Source: CBDDBH01 sp965225625
Lineage (GTDB): Bacteria; Pseudomonadota; Gammaproteobacteria; JADZEE01
Direction: 5' to 3'
DNA: 64,000 nt
NCBI GenBank assembly: GCA_965225625.1
Contig: CBDDBH010000032.1
Location: forward strand, 186,001-250,000
Under the pieces are notes generated by a model. That model was not told where the DNA came from and did not search any database. It saw only the letters and a list, made by a program, of their open reading frames with translations. Numbering within the stretch: the stretch's first letter is position 1; each line of letters opens with the position of its first letter. Positions 52,278 through 61,233 of the stretch are shown piece after piece. Both the position numbers and the translations under genes were made by a program.

Positions 52278-54551
52278 ATGCTTGGTCGGGTACCCATAGG
52301 AACAATTGTCGGGCACCAGCTGCAGCGACTGCGGCGGGCAGCCACCGCTATAGCCGGCCTTTTCGGATCTGCTGACCCACACTTAACCTCCTCTTCACGG
52401 CGTCTCAGCGTCCTGGCTGGCGCCGCATTAGTCTTTGTGAGTGGGTGGATACTTACCGGCATTGCGCCGAAAAACCTCAAGGATCAAACGGATTACCTGG
52501 CGCGGGTAAAGACAGTGCCCACGCATATCAGCGCATTGCGGCGTGTTCCTAAAGCACGGCCGGGCAATCATGACCGGTCCACAGATATCCACGACAGCAC
52601 GCAACGCGGCCTGTTACGCGTACTAACACTGCACAAACATACGGTCACCGGACCAGGACTGGAACCGGACCCTCAACACGCACTGATACGGCAATTTGCG
52701 CTCGAGCATGACTTGCAAATCCAGTGGTCGCAGGTCTCTTCTCGAAGTGAACTGGTGACACACTTAAAGGCTGGGCACGGCGACGTGATCATCGACGAGA
52801 CCCCCGTCGGTGTGGACGCTGATCCGAGCGTAGCCGCCACTTTGCCGCTGCGCTCAACCCGCTACCTGGTCGTCGTGCGAGCCGATCGTCAGGCTAGCGT
52901 CGCGACTACCGTGGATCTGCTCGACACTCGGATTGGCGTTCGGGCCTCATCCCCGGTGTGGGAGATCCTGCAGCAGATCAACAACGGCTTCCCGCAGGTA
53001 CAGTTTCAAGCCGTCGCCGATCACACGAGCTCTGAAGCCATGCTGGCGCAACTGGGCGGCGGCATGTTTGATGCGTTAATCATGTCAGCGGCAAGCGCCT
53101 ATTCGCTGTTGGCGACCCGACCCCAATTCGCGGTTGCCTTCGACTTGACCGGCGATCGCGCCGTTGCCTGGCAGGTACGCGCCGATAATGCGGCCCTGCG
53201 CCACGCACTCAACACCCACTTGGTGCGCAACGGTCTATTGATTGCGGAGGCAGACCAATATTACGGGGATCTCCAAGCAATCAAGCAACGGCGGGTACTG
53301 CGCGTATTGATGGCACCCGATCGTGACAATTTTTTCTTGCGCGGCGGCGCCCGCGCGGGTTTCGAGTATGAACTTGTCAAAGATTTTGCAACCCAACAGG
53401 GCCTGCGCTTAGAACTGCGCATCACTGAGCCTGGACGTCTGGCGGGACGATTGAAATCGGGCCGCGGCGATCTGATTGCCTCACGCGCTGCCATCCCCTA
53501 TGTGAGCGAAGACACTGGGCTAAAGCTGTCCCAGGCCTACAATCACCTCGCCACAACCGTGATCACGCGGGCCGAACCAGCACACATCATGCGCCGACCT
53601 GCGGACCTGCTCGGGCGCCGAGTAACCCTACTCAGCGGTTCCGGCTATCAGGCAACCGTCGCCAACCTACGCGCCGCAGGGACGCGAATAAGTACTGCTC
53701 CGGCCCTCGCCGCCTGGCCTGATCTATTGGATTCCCTCACGCTGGGTACCACCGATGCGGTGCTGTTAGACAGTCATCGAGTGAAATCCCTGGTCGCCGA
53801 GCGTCCCGACGTAAGAGTCGCTTTCTCGCTCAACGACCTGCGTGAATATCGCTGGACCGTGCGCGGCGCTGACCGAGAATTACTTGAGGCAGTCAATAAC
53901 TACTTGAAACAGGCGTTTCGCAGCGAGCTTTATAATCTGGCCTACCGTCGCTATTTCGAACACGCCGCAAGTGCGAAGGCAGCGCTTTCGGCACGCGCGA
54001 TCTCACCTTACGACCCACTAATCCAGCACTACGCCAGTCGCTACGACTTTGACTGGCGCCTCATTGCCGCGCAAATGTACGAGGAGAGCCGCTTCGATGC
54101 GGCTGCCGTTTCAATCGCCGGCGCCGTCGGACTGATGCAGGTGCTACCCACGACGGCAGGCGAACTGGGCTTTCTTGATCTCACCGATCCCGACACCTCA
54201 ATACACGCCGGCGTCCAATATCTTGCGGGCCTGCGGCAGCGTCTGGAAGACCAGCTGCCGGTCGCCGAACGAACCTGGTTCGCGTTAGCGGCTTACCATG
54301 CCGGCTATGACCGGGTCCGCGGTGCGCGGCGCATTGCCCGACAACTCGGTTTGGATCCCAACCGCTGGTTCGACCATGTAGAACATGCCATGCGCGTGCA
54401 AGCCCAACCACGCACCGATGGCAGTGTTTTATGTCTTTGCCGACAAACTGTCGCCTACGTTCGCGAAATTCATTCCCGCTACCTCAGCTACGTGCGCCTG
54501 GCAGCATCGCCGCCGCCACCGATAGCGCCGGGCGAAAGTACGGATATTTAG
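52278..54551 (+). CDS. MltF-like lytic transglycosylase with two solute-binding domains
   Basis: A 757-aa envelope protein. An N-terminal hydrophobic segment (about 43-62) anchors or exports it. Two SBP_bac_3-type domains follow in tandem (about 110-330, GLLRVLTLHKHT; and 338-565, RVLRVLMAPDRDN), then a C-terminal SLT transglycosylase (about 580-730) with the catalytic Glu in MYEESRFD (E603), AVGLMQVLP and ALAAYHAGYDRV. Known MltF has one such binding domain. The start could also be TTG 52233. The stop overlaps the convergent queC stop. Confidence 0.87.
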   Translation: MLGRVPIGTIVGHQLQRLRRAATAIAGLFGSADPHLTSSSRRLSVLAGAALVFVSGWILTGIAPKNLKDQTDYLARVKTVPTHISALRRVPKARPGNHDRSTDIHDSTQRGLLRVLTLHKHTVTGPGLEPDPQHALIRQFALEHDLQIQWSQVSSRSELVTHLKAGHGDVIIDETPVGVDADPSVAATLPLRSTRYLVVVRADRQASVATTVDLLDTRIGVRASSPVWEILQQINNGFPQVQFQAVADHTSSEAMLAQLGGGMFDALIMSAASAYSLLATRPQFAVAFDLTGDRAVAWQVRADNAALRHALNTHLVRNGLLIAEADQYYGDLQAIKQRRVLRVLMAPDRDNFFLRGGARAGFEYELVKDFATQQGLRLELRITEPGRLAGRLKSGRGDLIASRAAIPYVSEDTGLKLSQAYNHLATTVITRAEPAHIMRRPADLLGRRVTLLSGSGYQATVANLRAAGTRISTAPALAAWPDLLDSLTLGTTDAVLLDSHRVKSLVAERPDVRVAFSLNDLREYRWTVRGADRELLEAVNNYLKQAFRSELYNLAYRRYFEHAASAKAALSARAISPYDPLIQHYASRYDFDWRLIAAQMYEESRFDAAAVSIAGAVGLMQVLPTTAGELGFLDLTDPDTSIHAGVQYLAGLRQRLEDQLPVAERTWFALAAYHAGYDRVRGARRIARQLGLDPNRWFDHVEHAMRVQAQPRTDGSVLCLCRQTVAYVREIHSRYLSYVRLAASPPPPIAPGESTDI

Positions 54552-55237
54552 CCCTGCTGGTAGCGGGTAGGATCGGGCAACGCCGCAGCAGCGAAGCCTG
54601 CGGCGCGCAAACGGCATGAATCACACTGGGCGCACGCGCGTCCCTGCGCATCCGCCTGATAGCACGAAACCGTGAGTGAGTAGTCCACCCCTAAGCGGTT
54701 TCCCATCGATATGATCTCGGCCTTGCTCAGCTCGATGAGTGGTGTATGCAGGCGTATTTTCCGACCCTCGACACCCGCCTTGGTAGCCAGATTCGCGAGC
54801 CGTTCGAACGCGGCTATGAATTCCGGGCGACAATCCGGGTAACCCGAATAATCGACCGCATTTACGCCTATGAACAAATCGAACGCATCAATGGTCTCCG
54901 CCCAACCCAGCGCGAGCGCCAGAAAAATAGTGTTACGCGCCGGTACATAGGTAACGGGAATATCGTCGCTGGGCATAGTCGGCACGGCAATATCGGGATC
55001 GGTCAGTGCGGATCCCCCTATCTGCCGCAGATCGACTTCGAGAACTTTAAACTCCGCAGCGCCCAGTGCTTCGGCGACCTGCCGTGCCGCGCGCAGTTCG
55101 ACCTCATGGCGCTGTCCATAACGGAAACTCAACGCGTGGCAGGAATGCCCGGCGTTAACGGCCCACGCCAGCACAGTGGTGGAGTCGAGTCCGCCGGACA
55201 GCAACACAACTGCGGACTTAGCTTGAGTCTTCATCAA
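54548..55237 (-). CDS. queC: QueC, 7-cyano-7-deazaguanine synthase
   Basis: Converts CDG to preQ0 in queuosine synthesis. The 229-aa product has the PP-loop LLSGGLDSTT (13-22) and the C-terminal zinc site with Cys in SCYQ, ACAQCDSC. It lies 23 bp after queE. Its TAA shares bases with the TAG of the convergent transglycosylase gene. Confidence 0.96.
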   Translation of the reverse strand: MMKTQAKSAVVLLSGGLDSTTVLAWAVNAGHSCHALSFRYGQRHEVELRAARQVAEALGAAEFKVLEVDLRQIGGSALTDPDIAVPTMPSDDIPVTYVPARNTIFLALALGWAETIDAFDLFIGVNAVDYSGYPDCRPEFIAAFERLANLATKAGVEGRKIRLHTPLIELSKAEIISMGNRLGVDYSLTVSCYQADAQGRACAQCDSCRLRAAGFAAAALPDPTRYQQG

Positions 55238-55260
55238 GATTCAGGCGTGGAACCTGTCGC

Positions 55261-55908
55261 TCAGCGTCCTGCGACATCGCCCCACAAATGCTTATGCAGT
55301 TGGATTTGAAAACGCACCGGCAAACCATCCTCCAGTATCCAATCCGCCAACGTCGCGGGCGCAAGCTCACTGCTGCTGGGAGAGAACAGAACTTCACAGT
55401 GAGTACCTAGTGCGTACTCATCCATTCTCGCGCGCGCCCATTCGTAATCAGACCGGTCGCAAATAACAAACTTGATCTGGTCATGCGCGTGCAAGTGTTC
55501 GAGATTGGCATATAGATTACGCCGTTCTTCACGCGACCCCGGTGTCTTGAGATCCATGACTTTCATCACGCGTGTATCAACCATCGATACGTCCAAGGAG
55601 CCTCCCGTCTCCAGCGAAACCTGATATCCGCGCTCGCACAGACCGCTGAGCAACTCCAACACTTGCCGCTGAGCCAGCGGCTCACCTCCAGTTACGGTCA
55701 CATAGCGGGCGGGGTACTGCGCCACCGCGGCATAAATGGCATCGAGCTCGAGGGTTTCCCCGCCGCTGAATGCGTAGGCGGTATCACAATACTGGCAGCG
55801 CAGCGGACAGCCGGTCAGGCGTATGAACACGGTGGGTAATCCGATCCGCGAACTCTCGCCCTGAAGCGAGAAGAACACCTCGGTTACGCGCAAGCTGACC
55901 GCCGTCAT
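55261..55908 (-). CDS. queE: QueE, 7-carboxy-7-deazaguanine synthase
   Basis: Radical-SAM enzyme one step before QueC. The 215-aa product has the CxxxCxxC motif CPLRCQYC, the TVTGGEPLAQ motif and VFFSLQGESSRIGLPTVFIR, the usual N-terminal strand. 66 bp separate it from cpoB, in the tol-pal-cpoB-queE-queC order seen in many gammaproteobacteria. Confidence 0.95.
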   Translation of the reverse strand: MTAVSLRVTEVFFSLQGESSRIGLPTVFIRLTGCPLRCQYCDTAYAFSGGETLELDAIYAAVAQYPARYVTVTGGEPLAQRQVLELLSGLCERGYQVSLETGGSLDVSMVDTRVMKVMDLKTPGSREERRNLYANLEHLHAHDQIKFVICDRSDYEWARARMDEYALGTHCEVLFSPSSSELAPATLADWILEDGLPVRFQIQLHKHLWGDVAGR

Positions 55909-55974
55909 CCGCTACTCCGAATGTTGCATGGCGTACTCGGAAGTATTGCTTTCGGTCCGGCTCCGCAGGCGGAT

Positions 55975-56943
55975 TTAACGCTGAGCGGCAAGTCGGATTT
56001 GTTGCAGGCGCTCTTCCGCAAGGCGCGCGGCAGTGGTGCCTGGATAGCGATCCTTGAGATCCTCCAGTTGTGCCGTGGCCGCGTCCAGATTACCCAGTTC
56101 AAATTGGCAATAACCGATTTTGAGCAGCGAGTGGGTCACTTTCTGGCTTTGTGGGTAAGACTGGATCAACTTGGTGTATTCAGCGATGCCCGCTTCGAAG
56201 CTGCGGGTAACGTAATACGCCTCACCCAACCAGTACTGCGCGTTATCGGAATATCGGCTGCTAGGAAACTCGACCAAAAAACCATTCAACGCGGCTATCG
56301 ACTCATCGTACTCACCGGCCTTGAGCAAGCCAAAGGCCTGGTTGTAAGCCGCCTCTGCCAGAGATTCGTCTGCGGGCGCGGTAACCATAGCAGGTGCCGT
56401 AGCAGTCATGTCAGGCCCGGGTTGCACAACCGCGACTACCTGCGGCGGCTTGTCTGCTGGCGCAGTTGGTTGTTGCGCAATGACCACGGATAACGCCGGC
56501 CCGCTATCCAGCGTCGCCGCACCCGCGTTTTCCGGGGTGCGCACACCTGCCAGCGTTTGCAACGGCGGATCGCCAGAACCGATCACTGACGTTTGCGGCA
56601 AAGCGGCTGCCGTGTCGATGGGTTTGCCACGTTCCACACCCTGTAATCGCCGGTCGATATCCACGTAAAGATCGCGCTGCTGTTTACGCAGTTGCTCCAG
56701 GGCGTAGCCCTGTTGTTCCAATTCACCCCGCAAGAACTGCACCTCGGACTGCAGCGTATCCAGGCGCATTGCCAGCTCGAACAGTGCCTGGCTGTCGAGC
56801 AAGCGTTCAATGCGCGCGAGGCGATTAGTCAAGTCACCGGGAGAACGCGTTACCGGCGCGGCTTGCTGCGCTGCCGCGATGCCGCAGGCGAACAGCAAGA
56901 GCCACAAAAAGGCGCTTACTACAAAACGTTGCTCAGGCCTCAT
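55975..56943 (-). CDS. cpoB: CpoB (YbgF), Tol-Pal system coordinator
   Basis: Periplasmic TolA- and PBP1B-binding protein that links outer-membrane constriction to septal peptidoglycan synthesis. The 322-aa product has a signal peptide (cut near IAAAQQ), an N-terminal trimerising coiled coil (about 40-95), a Pro/Ala-rich linker (about 95-190) and C-terminal TPRs (about 195-315, AYNQAFGLLKAGEYDESIAA, AQYWLGEAYYVTRSFE). The linker is long. It follows pal by 15 bp. Confidence 0.93.
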   Translation of the reverse strand: MRPEQRFVVSAFLWLLLFACGIAAAQQAAPVTRSPGDLTNRLARIERLLDSQALFELAMRLDTLQSEVQFLRGELEQQGYALEQLRKQQRDLYVDIDRRLQGVERGKPIDTAAALPQTSVIGSGDPPLQTLAGVRTPENAGAATLDSGPALSVVIAQQPTAPADKPPQVVAVVQPGPDMTATAPAMVTAPADESLAEAAYNQAFGLLKAGEYDESIAALNGFLVEFPSSRYSDNAQYWLGEAYYVTRSFEAGIAEYTKLIQSYPQSQKVTHSLLKIGYCQFELGNLDAATAQLEDLKDRYPGTTAARLAEERLQQIRLAAQR

Positions 56944-56958
56944 CTTTTTGCCCTTTGT

Positions 56959-57504
56959 TCAATAAATAATCTCGACGCGCCGGTTAAGCGCCCAGGACGC
57001 ATCATCATGATTCTCGACCACCGGCCGTTCCTCCCCGTAGCTGACACTGCGCAATTGCTCCGCCGAAGCGCCAAGCAACACCATGTAACGCCGCACGGCG
57101 TTTGCGCGAAGTTCCCCCAGCGCCAGATTGTACTCCCGCGATCCGCGCTCGTCGGCATGGCCCTCCAGGGTAATGGCGGTAGTGGGGTTATTCGACAGAA
57201 ATCGAGCATGGGCTTCTACGGCCGCTTGATATTCTCCGCGAACATCACTCTTGTCGTAGTCGAAATAGATTACCCGTACCTGCAAAGGGCTTTCCGGATC
57301 ATCGAGCGCGCTGCCCCTGAAAGCCCCGCTGTCGTCGGCGGCGTAGGTTTCCGCGCTACCGGAGGGCGTCAGCGATCGATCTTCAACTTCGGCTGGACCG
57401 GTGCTTTGCGGCTCCTCGGATTCCTTGCTGCCAAGGTACTCACAGCCGCTTAGCGAAATTAGAATTACTGCTAACCAAGCAACAAGAATTGGTGATTTGC
57501 TCAT
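56959..57504 (-). CDS. pal: Pal, peptidoglycan-associated lipoprotein
   Basis: Outer-membrane lipoprotein that binds peptidoglycan and TolB. The 181-aa product has lipobox SLSGC (C21) and an OmpA-like domain (about 75-181) with VIYFDYDKSD, ITLEGHADERGSREYN and GEERPVVENH. It lies 15 bp after tolB. Confidence 0.97.
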   Translation of the reverse strand: MSKSPILVAWLAVILISLSGCEYLGSKESEEPQSTGPAEVEDRSLTPSGSAETYAADDSGAFRGSALDDPESPLQVRVIYFDYDKSDVRGEYQAAVEAHARFLSNNPTTAITLEGHADERGSREYNLALGELRANAVRRYMVLLGASAEQLRSVSYGEERPVVENHDDASWALNRRVEIIY

Positions 57505-57519
57505 TGAGCGATCTCCTCG

Positions 57520-58821
57520 TTAATTGCGAAACGGGCCCCAGGCAGGTTCTCGCACTTCACCGCGCTGCTGGGTGAGGCGCTGTCTTACTCGACCATCGAC
57601 CGAAGTCGCGGCCAATTCGGTACCTCTGGGGCCCATGGTAGTGTAGATGATCATACTGCCGTTCGGTGCAAAACTCGGCGATTCATCCAGGCGTGCATCC
57701 GTGAGGATGCGAAAATCATCCGTAGGTAAATCCAGGACCGCGATCTGGTAGCCACGATTACCGCGGGTAACCATCGTAATTTGTTTGCCATCGGGCGAGA
57801 AACTTCCCCGTGCATTGTAGTTTCCTTTACCGTATGTCACCCGTTTTGCCGCGCCGCCCAGCGTCATTTCATAGATCTGCGGACCGCCGCCGCGGTCCGA
57901 AGTAAACAGCAGCTTGCGCCCATCTGGCGACCAGGATGGTTCGGTATCGATCGCGTAGTTGTTGGTCAACCGTTGCAACTGACGCGTGGCTACGTGCATG
58001 ACGTAAATCTCAGGATTGCCTGATCTGGACAAGGTCATGGCCAGCCGCGTGCCGTCCGGCGACCAGGCAGGCGCGCTATTGATACCCGGACCCGAAGCAA
58101 CCCGATGGCGTTCACTGCTGAACACGTCCTGGACCCAAACGGCCGAATTGTGATCCTCGAACGACACATAGGCGATGCGTCTGCCATCGGGCGACCATGC
58201 TGGCGAGAGTAAGGGTTCAGTGGATTTGAGCAGGGTCTGGGCATTATGGCCATCGGCATCGGCCAGCAACAGACGATAGACTTTGTCGCCCGCGTCTTTA
58301 TCTACCGTGACATAGGCAATACGCGTTGCGAATGCGCCGCGCTCGTCCATGAGCTTTTCGTAGATGATATCGCTGATCTGATGGGCGGACAGTCGCAGAT
58401 TGCGGCCGACGGTCGGAATTTTGAATCCCTCGAGTTGTTTTTGATTTATGACGTCAACCAGACGAAACTCAATCTGATAGTCACCACCGGGCTGCTTAAT
58501 CAGTTTGCCCACCACCAGATAGTCCATACCCAGCAATCGCCAATCACGAAAATCGATGTCTGAATAGGATGACGGTCGCCCCGGAAGATCTCCAAATGGC
58601 ATTGGCGCGAAGCGGCCGCTTCGCGTCAAATCACTACTAACCACCTCCGCAATATCAAAGTCAGGGGCGCCGCGGCCACTCCATGCGAACGGTACAATAG
58701 CGATGGGCAGGGCGCTATCGATGCCTTTCGTGATCTTGATTGTCAAGATGTCAGCAGCAGTTACGTTGCTCGCCATTAACAAGCTCAAGCAAAGCACAAG
58801 CGGTTTTGTCAATCGCAACAC
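57520..58821 (-). CDS. tolB: TolB, periplasmic beta-propeller of the Tol-Pal system
   Basis: Links Pal to TolA. The 433-aa product has a signal peptide, an N-terminal alpha/beta domain (about 25-165) and a six-bladed propeller marked by WSPDGRRIAYVS, WSPDGTRLAMTL, WSPDGRKLLFTSDRGG and FSPDGKQITMVT. The GTG start at 58821 is 6 bp after the tolA stop, with GGAGG about 12 bases upstream; TTG 58818 is the next codon. Confidence 0.97.
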   Translation of the reverse strand: MLRLTKPLVLCLSLLMASNVTAADILTIKITKGIDSALPIAIVPFAWSGRGAPDFDIAEVVSSDLTRSGRFAPMPFGDLPGRPSSYSDIDFRDWRLLGMDYLVVGKLIKQPGGDYQIEFRLVDVINQKQLEGFKIPTVGRNLRLSAHQISDIIYEKLMDERGAFATRIAYVTVDKDAGDKVYRLLLADADGHNAQTLLKSTEPLLSPAWSPDGRRIAYVSFEDHNSAVWVQDVFSSERHRVASGPGINSAPAWSPDGTRLAMTLSRSGNPEIYVMHVATRQLQRLTNNYAIDTEPSWSPDGRKLLFTSDRGGGPQIYEMTLGGAAKRVTYGKGNYNARGSFSPDGKQITMVTRGNRGYQIAVLDLPTDDFRILTDARLDESPSFAPNGSMIIYTTMGPRGTELAATSVDGRVRQRLTQQRGEVREPAWGPFRN

Positions 58822-58827
58822 CTGAAT

Positions 58828-59652
58828 TTAGCCTCCGGGTTCAAACTCAATTTCTATGCGGCGCATTTTTTGAAATAAGCGCGGATCGGCTGGTAGCGAA
58901 AAGGGCGATGCTTTTCGCACTGCCGTTTGCGCACGCTGATCGAAACTATCGTTGCCGCTGGACTGGGTTACGCGCACGCTGACGACATCGCCGCTGGGTA
59001 TCATTTCGATGATGATTGTACCGGATAAACTCGCGTCGCCGGGTTGGTTACGAAACACGCTCTCAATCTTCCTGCGAATGCGATCGGTGTATTCAGCGAT
59101 GGCCGTTTGATCTTCGAGTTGTCGCTGTTGCGCCAATCGATTTTCCTCCTCCGCTGCCAACTCCGCCTGTAATTCCTGCTGCCGCCGCAACTCCTGTGCT
59201 TTGCGCTGTTCCTGCGCCAAACGCTTTTCATCCTGCATTTTTTTCTCAGCCGCTTTGCGCTGCTCGTCCTGCAAGCGTTTGCGCTCGGCTTCCGCCTTTT
59301 TTTGTTTGCGCTCTTCGGACTTACGCTTCTTTTCTGCTTCGGCGAGTTTCTGTTGCTCCTTCTTTTTTTCGCGTTGCAGTCGCTTGCGCTCTTTTTTCAA
59401 TTCTTGCAGACGCTGTTCTTCCTCTTTTACCTGCTGTTCCTTACGTGTCTGCTGCTCCTTAAAGCGCTGTAATTCCGCCTCGACCTGACGCTCGTCTACG
59501 AGCATTGCTTTGACGATTTTTGGAGCGGCTTGCGGCTTGGGCATTTGATAGCTGTCGAACTCAATACTTAGGGTCATTAACGCGAGGGCGCCGGCGTGAA
59601 TAGCGAGCGCATAGACAAACGAACGCAGCGTAACGAAACGCGGGAAACGCAT
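58828..59652 (-). CDS. tolA: TolA, Tol-Pal energy-transducing stalk protein
   Basis: Inner-membrane protein that spans the periplasm and transmits force from TolQR to TolB-Pal. The 274-aa product has an N-terminal transmembrane helix (about 10-28), a long Lys/Glu/Gln/Arg-rich helix (about 55-185; low complexity) and a C-terminal TonB-like domain (about 190-274, FRNQPGDASLSGTIIIEMIP, QRAQTAVRKASPFSLPAD). Shorter than E. coli TolA (421 aa), mainly in the helix. Confidence 0.95.
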   Translation of the reverse strand: MRFPRFVTLRSFVYALAIHAGALALMTLSIEFDSYQMPKPQAAPKIVKAMLVDERQVEAELQRFKEQQTRKEQQVKEEEQRLQELKKERKRLQREKKKEQQKLAEAEKKRKSEERKQKKAEAERKRLQDEQRKAAEKKMQDEKRLAQEQRKAQELRRQQELQAELAAEEENRLAQQRQLEDQTAIAEYTDRIRRKIESVFRNQPGDASLSGTIIIEMIPSGDVVSVRVTQSSGNDSFDQRAQTAVRKASPFSLPADPRLFQKMRRIEIEFEPGG

Positions 59653-59695
59653 GCTTAAACTTTAATCCTCAACGGTGATGGTCCGCGGTCCTGTG

Positions 59696-60124
59696 TCAGC
59701 CTTCGTCGAGCGGCTCAGTGATGAGGCCCACACCGTCTACTCCGGCGCCCTGCAATAACGCCATCAATGCCACGACCCGTCCGTAAGCCACGTTGCGATC
59801 ACCACGCACCAGCACCGGGATCCCCGGTCGGTACCGCAGCAGCGCGGTTACACGGGCAACCAGGACATCGGCGGCAACGGCTTTATCGCTGTCCTCACCG
59901 AATTCCACAAAGTAATCGCCAGCGGCGTCGACGCTGACGATCAGAGGTTCCTGCTCCGTTGGTGGCATCACCTCAGAGGGCGCTTGCGGTAGGTCGACTT
60001 TCACGCCTTGCGTTAACAGCGGTGCAGTGATCATGAAAATCACCAACAACACCAGCATGACATCGATATACGGCACCACGTTGATCTCCGCCATAAGCTT
60101 GCGCCGTCGCGAGGAGTCCCTCAT
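59696..60124 (-). CDS. tolR: TolR, Tol-Pal proton-channel subunit
   Basis: ExbD-like protein of 142 aa. The single helix carries the conserved proton-site Asp in VVPYIDVMLVLLVIFMI, followed by the PLLTQGVKVDLPQA motif and the periplasmic domain. It lies 21 bp after tolQ. Confidence 0.96.
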   Translation of the reverse strand: MRDSSRRRKLMAEINVVPYIDVMLVLLVIFMITAPLLTQGVKVDLPQAPSEVMPPTEQEPLIVSVDAAGDYFVEFGEDSDKAVAADVLVARVTALLRYRPGIPVLVRGDRNVAYGRVVALMALLQGAGVDGVGLITEPLDEG

Positions 60125-60145
60125 TTCATTCTCCGGGAGCTAGAC

Positions 60146-60820
60146 TCAAGCATGGGCCTGGCGTTGCAATATTGAGGAAAACTCTTCGATGAAGATGTCG
60201 TAGCGGGTGTACAAATGATCGATATCAGATGCGTAGCGGTTATAGGCGACGACCGCAGGGATCGCCGCGAACAGGCCCATGGCCGTTGCGATCAAGGCTT
60301 CCGAGATGCCTGGGGCTACCATCGCCAGGGTTGCCTGGTGCACGTTGCCCAGTGCCTGAAAGGAATTCATGATGCCCCACACAGTGCCGAATAAACCGAT
60401 GTAGGGACTTACCGAGCCGACGGTGGCGAGAAACGGCAAGCGCGATTCCAGTCCTTCAATTTCCCGACTGAGCGCGACCCGCATTGCTCGCTGCGAACCT
60501 TCGAGCACTGACATCGGATCAATGCCTTCGCGCTGGCGCAATCGCCCGAACTCCTTGAATCCCGATTCGAAAATATGCTCCATGCCACGAGCATCAACGC
60601 GGCTGGCCGCGATGTTTTTATACAGTGTTGTCAGGTCGTCCGATGACCAGAAGCGATCTTCAAATGATTTGGCCGTGCGCTTGGCATAATTCATTGCATT
60701 GTGTTTGCTGAAAATAAAAGTCCACGAAGCCAGCGACGCGGCGGCCAAGATGATCATGACGAACTTGACCAGCCAACTCGCCTGTAAGATCAAACTGGCG
60801 ATCGATAAGTCAGCCTGCAT
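60146..60820 (-). CDS. tolQ: TolQ, Tol-Pal proton-channel subunit
   Basis: ExbB-like membrane protein of 224 aa with three helices. It shows the cytoplasmic loop with RAMRVALSREIEGLESRLPFLATVGSVSPYIGLFGTVWG-type conservation (visible from FLATVGS to GTVWGIM) and the third helix region EALIATAMGLFAAIPAV. ATG 60820 has an AGGAG upstream inside ybgC and overlaps the ybgC end by 11 bp. Confidence 0.96.
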   Translation of the reverse strand: MQADLSIASLILQASWLVKFVMIILAAASLASWTFIFSKHNAMNYAKRTAKSFEDRFWSSDDLTTLYKNIAASRVDARGMEHIFESGFKEFGRLRQREGIDPMSVLEGSQRAMRVALSREIEGLESRLPFLATVGSVSPYIGLFGTVWGIMNSFQALGNVHQATLAMVAPGISEALIATAMGLFAAIPAVVAYNRYASDIDHLYTRYDIFIEEFSSILQRQAHA

Positions 60821-61220
60821 GTTTTAACTCCTGCATAACAGTGTTTGGGATACCGCGCGGTTTCAGGGTTTTCACATCAATGCACGCGATCTTCACGCGC
60901 GCGGTGCAGAGCTGTAGACCGCTCTCACGAGTGATCGCCTGTTGCAATTGGATGCTGGCACGACCGAGCTTGAGCACGTTCACGCTGACCTGCAGCACGT
61001 CATCCAACTGCGCGGGTTTTAGAAATTCAATCGCCATGGAACGGACACTGAAAGCGACGCGCTCGTCGTTCATCAGTTGCTGCTGCTCAAACCCCGCAGC
61101 ACGCAGCCACTCGGTCCGCGCGCGCTCCAGAAACTTCAGGTAATTCGCGTGATAGACCAGCCCAGCCGTGTCCGTATCTTCATAGTAGACCCTGACTGGC
61201 CAGACGAATTCTGCTAGCAC
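60810..61220 (-). CDS. ybgC: YbgC, Tol-Pal-associated acyl-CoA thioesterase
   Basis: Hot-dog fold thioesterase of 136 aa with the family motif YYEDTDTAGLVYHANYLKFLERAR. The frame opens at 61340 inside ruvB, but GTG 61220 (or TTG 61229), just after the ruvB stop at 61234, gives the usual N-terminus. It starts the ybgC-tolQRAB-pal-cpoB operon. Confidence 0.94.
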   Translation of the reverse strand: MLAEFVWPVRVYYEDTDTAGLVYHANYLKFLERARTEWLRAAGFEQQQLMNDERVAFSVRSMAIEFLKPAQLDDVLQVSVNVLKLGRASIQLQQAITRESGLQLCTARVKIACIDVKTLKPRGIPNTVMQELKHAG

Positions 61221-61233
61221 CTGGCCCAATGCT

